A stretch of 17,820 nt of DNA from JAYZAP01 sp964645285. Lineage in GTDB: Bacteria > Pseudomonadota > Alphaproteobacteria > JAAXGF01. Both the position numbers and the translations under genes were made by a program. Below, piece by piece: positions 15,040 through 17,820 of the stretch. A model generated the notes under the pieces. That model saw nothing but the letters and a program-made list of their open reading frames with translations, made no database searches and was not told the origin of the DNA. The stretch spans positions 1-17,820 of the forward strand of contig CAZYDR010000075.1 of the NCBI GenBank assembly GCA_964645285.1. Reading direction: 5' to 3'. Position 1 is the stretch's first letter. The number at the start of each line of letters is the position of its first letter.

Positions 15040-16113
15040 CTATGAGGTGGGGTCGGCGCAGGGAAATACAAATGTATGGCTGCCGTCGAGGGCGACGGAG
15101 ACCCGGCTTCCCGCCGCCGGCGGCGACATGCCGGGGACTCGGGCGCGCAGCTCCGTGCCGTCGGCGTCCATCCGGAGATCGACAATTGTACTATGTCCCA
15201 GGGGGTGAACGGCGACGATGGTTGCCGCCGCCGATCCGCCACCAGTGGCTGTTTTGGCGGTCTCCGAGTCGCCTAGGCTCAGGGCCTCGGGGCGGATCAG
15301 GATATCGACCCTCGCGCCCTCATCGGCACCGTTGGCGCCAAGACAACCGAACGTACTGGGCACCACACCGCCTTCCACGGTGCCGTGCATGGCGTTGACG
15401 TCGCTGAGGAACTTGGCGATGAAGGCATTGACCGGGGCGCCGTAAAGCTCCGCCGGGCCACCCTGCTGGAGAATGCGGCCACCGCGCATGACGGCGATAC
15501 GGTCGCCCATGTACATGGCCTCTTCCGGATCATGGGTGACAATCAGTGTGGAAATACCGGCCATGCGCAGGACCCGCAGAGTTTCGTCGCGAACCTGATC
15601 GCGCAATCGAATATCGAGGCCCGAATAGGGCTCATCGAGCAACAGCAGTCGGGGCCGGGGCGCCAAGGCGCGGGCCAGGGCGACGCGCTGCTGCTCGCCG
15701 CCGGACAAGGTGTGGGGATAGCGTTTGGCGTAGCCCGCCATGCCGACCATGTCGAGCATCTCGCCCGGCGTGTCCTGGCGTTCGACCGCCGGCCGGCCCT
15801 TGAGGCCGAAAGCGACGTTCTCCGCCACCGTGAGATGGGGAAACAGGGCATAGTCCTGAAACACCAGACCAACGCCACGGCCTTCCGGCGGCACCGAAGC
15901 GCCGGGCCGGGCGACTTCGCTCTGGCCGATGAAGACCCGGCCCCGCTGCAATTCCTCGAGGCCGGCGGCAATACGAAGCACCGTGGTCTTGCCGCAGCCG
16001 GATGGCCCCAGCAGGCAAACCAGCTCACCCTCGCCGACCGTCAGGTCAACCCCGTCAACGGCAGGGCTGCCGTTATAGGAATGGCTGATGTTTTCCAGGG
16101 TTAGGGCGTCCAC
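15040..16113 (-). CDS. fbpC: Iron(III)-type ABC transporter ATP-binding protein
   Basis: The 357-residue protein is the ATPase of an importer that fits the ferric-iron (FbpABC/AfuABC) class. Motifs in order are Walker A GPSGCGKTT (36-44), Q-loop VFQDYALFPHLTVAENV (84-100), signature LSGGEQQR (136-143), Walker B LLLLDEP (156-162) and the H-loop in IVTHDPEEA. A C-terminal regulatory TOBE-like region (about 235-357) contains IRPEALSLGD. It starts with GTG at 16113, 4 bp after the permease stop. Sulfate, putrescine or thiamine ATPases share these motifs, so the iron assignment rests mainly on the paired permease. Confidence 0.85.
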   Translation of the reverse strand: MDALTLENISHSYNGSPAVDGVDLTVGEGELVCLLGPSGCGKTTVLRIAAGLEELQRGRVFIGQSEVARPGASVPPEGRGVGLVFQDYALFPHLTVAENVAFGLKGRPAVERQDTPGEMLDMVGMAGYAKRYPHTLSGGEQQRVALARALAPRPRLLLLDEPYSGLDIRLRDQVRDETLRVLRMAGISTLIVTHDPEEAMYMGDRIAVMRGGRILQQGGPAELYGAPVNAFIAKFLSDVNAMHGTVEGGVVPSTFGCLGANGADEGARVDILIRPEALSLGDSETAKTATGGGSAAATIVAVHPLGHSTIVDLRMDADGTELRARVPGMSPPAAGSRVSVALDGSHTFVFPCADPTS

Positions 16114-16117
16114 GGTT

Positions 16118-17818
16118 TCAACCTAGATCCGACCAGTGCCCGGGCCGCGAACGGGCGATGGCGACAGTCAACAAAATCACCGGCACGATGCCGACGCCGA
16201 CAATGGATAGCGCCGCCGGCGCCGATTCCGCAAGCTGTTCGTCTTCGGCGAGTTCGAAAGCCCGCACCGCCAGGGTGTTGAAATTGAACGGCCGCATGAT
16301 CAACGTCGCCGGCAATTCCTTCATGACATCGACGAACACCAGCAGCGCCGCGGTCAACAGACTACCTGACACGATGGGCACGTGAACCCGGCGCAACGTC
16401 GCCCCGGCGCCCAGACCCAGGGTGCGCGCGGCGCCGTCCATGGTCGGCGTCACCTTGCCCAGGCTGGCCTCCACCGTGTTGAACGAAATTGCCAGGAACC
16501 GCACCAGATAGCCGAATACCAGGGCCACCAGGGTGCCGCTGAGGATGAGGCCCGTGGAAACCCCGAAGGTGCTGCGCATCAGGCCGTCAACCTGGTTGTC
16601 GAGCCAGGCAAACGGCAGCAGCACACCGACCGCGATGACCGCACCGGGCACCGCGTAACCCATACTAGCGACCCGTGCGGCTATGCCCAATACCGGCCCG
16701 GGCTTGAGCCGCTGGCCATAAGCCAGTAACAGCGCGGCGCCAACCGCGATGGTCGCGGCGACGGCGGCCAGCATGACGCTATTGCCCGCCAAAACCAGAA
16801 AATCCAGATTGACTACCTTATGGGCTGTCTCCGCGGTCCAGGCGACGAGCTGGCCACCGGGAAGCAGGAAGCCGAGGAAGATCGGCGCGAAACAGATAAG
16901 GAAAGCGACCAGGGCACGACCACCGGACAATTCATAGCGCGGCAGGGCCCGGTAGCGCCGCGACGTATGATGGAACTTGCGACCACCGCGCATGGCGCGT
17001 TCAAGTACGATAAGCGCCAGCACGAACAACAGCAGTACAGCCGACAACTGGGCCGCCGCGATGGGCTCCCCTAGGCCGAACCAGGTGCGAAATATACCCG
17101 TGGTAAAGGTCGCTACGGCAAGGTACTGGACGGCGCCAAAGTCGCTCAGGGCCTCCATGAGCGCCAATGCCACGCCGCCGGCGATGGCCGGCCTGGCCAG
17201 GGGCAAAGCAATTTCCATGAAGCCGCGCCACGGTTCCCGGCCCAGGGTGCGGCTGACCTCGATAACGCAGACTGATTGTTCGAGAAAGGCGGCGCGGGCC
17301 AGCAGATAGACGTACGGGTAGAGCACCACGGACATGACCAGAATGGCGCCGCCCAGGGAGCGCACTTCCGGGAACCAATAGTCGCTACGATCCCACCCGA
17401 AGGCCTCGCGCAGGCCGGTCTGAACCGGCCCGGCAAACTCGAATAACCCACCATAGGTAAAGGCGATGGCGTAGGTCGGCACGGCCAAGGGTAGCAACAA
17501 CGCCCATTCGAACACGGCGCGACCGGGAAATTGGCACATGGTCACCAGCCATGCACTGGCAATGCCGATGACCAGGGTCCCTGCCCCGACCCCCAGCATC
17601 AGCACCAGGGTGTTGACCACGTAGCCGGTCAGCACCGTATCCGCCAGATGACGCCAGACCTCGCCGGCGGGCACCAGCACGCTGGCCATGACCACGACCA
17701 CGGGAATGGCAACCAGGGTAGCAATGACGACCGCTGTCAGCGTCCAGCCGTCTAGGCGGGCCCGGAACGTGACCGGACCGACCGCGGCGCGGTGGACTGT
17801 TGACGAGGCGTTGGGCAA
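16118..17818 (-). CDS. fbpB: Iron(III)-type ABC transporter permease, fused double domain (start at or beyond window edge)
   Basis: At least 566 residues with about twelve membrane helices form two binding-protein-dependent permease domains in one chain, as in FbpB/SfuB-type iron transporters. Each half has an EAA-like loop for the ATPase: SRTLGREPWRGFMEIALPLARPAI in the first and DGAARTLGLGAGATLRRVHVP in the second. MKELPATLIMRPFNFNTLA near the end is characteristic of iron(III) permeases. The frame is open to the window edge; the first usable codon inside is TTG 17818, so the true start may lie outside. The periplasmic iron-binding partner (FbpA) is not in the window and may lie upstream. 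Confidence 0.88.
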   Translation of the reverse strand: MPNASSTVHRAAVGPVTFRARLDGWTLTAVVIATLVAIPVVVVMASVLVPAGEVWRHLADTVLTGYVVNTLVLMLGVGAGTLVIGIASAWLVTMCQFPGRAVFEWALLLPLAVPTYAIAFTYGGLFEFAGPVQTGLREAFGWDRSDYWFPEVRSLGGAILVMSVVLYPYVYLLARAAFLEQSVCVIEVSRTLGREPWRGFMEIALPLARPAIAGGVALALMEALSDFGAVQYLAVATFTTGIFRTWFGLGEPIAAAQLSAVLLLFVLALIVLERAMRGGRKFHHTSRRYRALPRYELSGGRALVAFLICFAPIFLGFLLPGGQLVAWTAETAHKVVNLDFLVLAGNSVMLAAVAATIAVGAALLLAYGQRLKPGPVLGIAARVASMGYAVPGAVIAVGVLLPFAWLDNQVDGLMRSTFGVSTGLILSGTLVALVFGYLVRFLAISFNTVEASLGKVTPTMDGAARTLGLGAGATLRRVHVPIVSGSLLTAALLVFVDVMKELPATLIMRPFNFNTLAVRAFELAEDEQLAESAPAALSIVGVGIVPVILLTVAIARSRPGHWSDLG

Positions 17819-17820
17819 GG

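Noticed and set aside
15032..15052. Hairpin CCCC-T-CCTC/GAGG-T-GGGG overlapping the fbpC stop, considered as terminator
   Set aside because: It has a central mismatch, overlaps coding sequence, and no run of T follows on the minus strand.
15385..16104. Plus-strand open frame (239 codons) opposite the ABC ATPase
   Set aside because: It mirrors the coding strand of a well-conserved ATPase and has no independent support.

Overview
The window looks like chromosomal DNA of a GC-rich alphaproteobacterium, probably a Rhodospirillales-like lineage. I base this on two gene orders typical of that class (tatA-tatB-tatC-serS-surE-pcm-LysM/M23 lipoprotein, and yajC-secD-secF-Mth938 with a DUF815 ATPase beside it), on high-GC codon use, and on a folate/FAD-dependent TrmFO. 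No species can be assigned by eye. No rRNA, tRNA, CRISPR array, phage gene or transposase gene was seen.

Layout, left to right. (1) 1-1905: the 3' end of uvrA (+) converges with a Gfo/Idh/MocA-type oxidoreductase (-) whose usual catalytic residues are replaced. A strong bidirectional terminator follows, then a small uncertain minus-strand ORF, then an AT-rich intergenic island. (2) 1906-4192: trmFO (+) and a stand-alone PuuD-type membrane protein (+) with its own promoter, closed by a second bidirectional terminator. (3) 4193-8445: a minus-strand export operon, yajC-secD-secF-Mth938-tam, with a good sigma70-like promoter upstream of yajC. (4) 8446-8712: intergenic DNA holding a 167-bp element with 36-bp imperfect terminal inverted repeats (32/36 identical) and several internal hairpins. 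It ends 9 bp before a DUF815 AAA+ ATPase gene (+). (5) 9575-14913: a minus-strand run of tatA, tatB, tatC, serS, surE, pcm and an NlpD-like lipoprotein. (6) 15040-17820: a minus-strand ferric-iron-type ABC transporter, with a fused two-domain permease (start at or beyond the window edge) followed by its ATPase.

By function the window is mostly envelope and export housekeeping. YajC/SecDF assists the Sec translocon, TatABC exports folded proteins, the LysM/degenerate-LytM lipoprotein probably regulates wall amidases, SurE and Pcm deal with nucleotide and protein damage, and FbpBC-like proteins import iron.

I do not see a clear new multi-gene system. The most unusual item is the structured inverted-repeat element at 8537-8703, followed by the catalytically altered Gfo/Idh/MocA protein and the AT-rich island upstream of trmFO.
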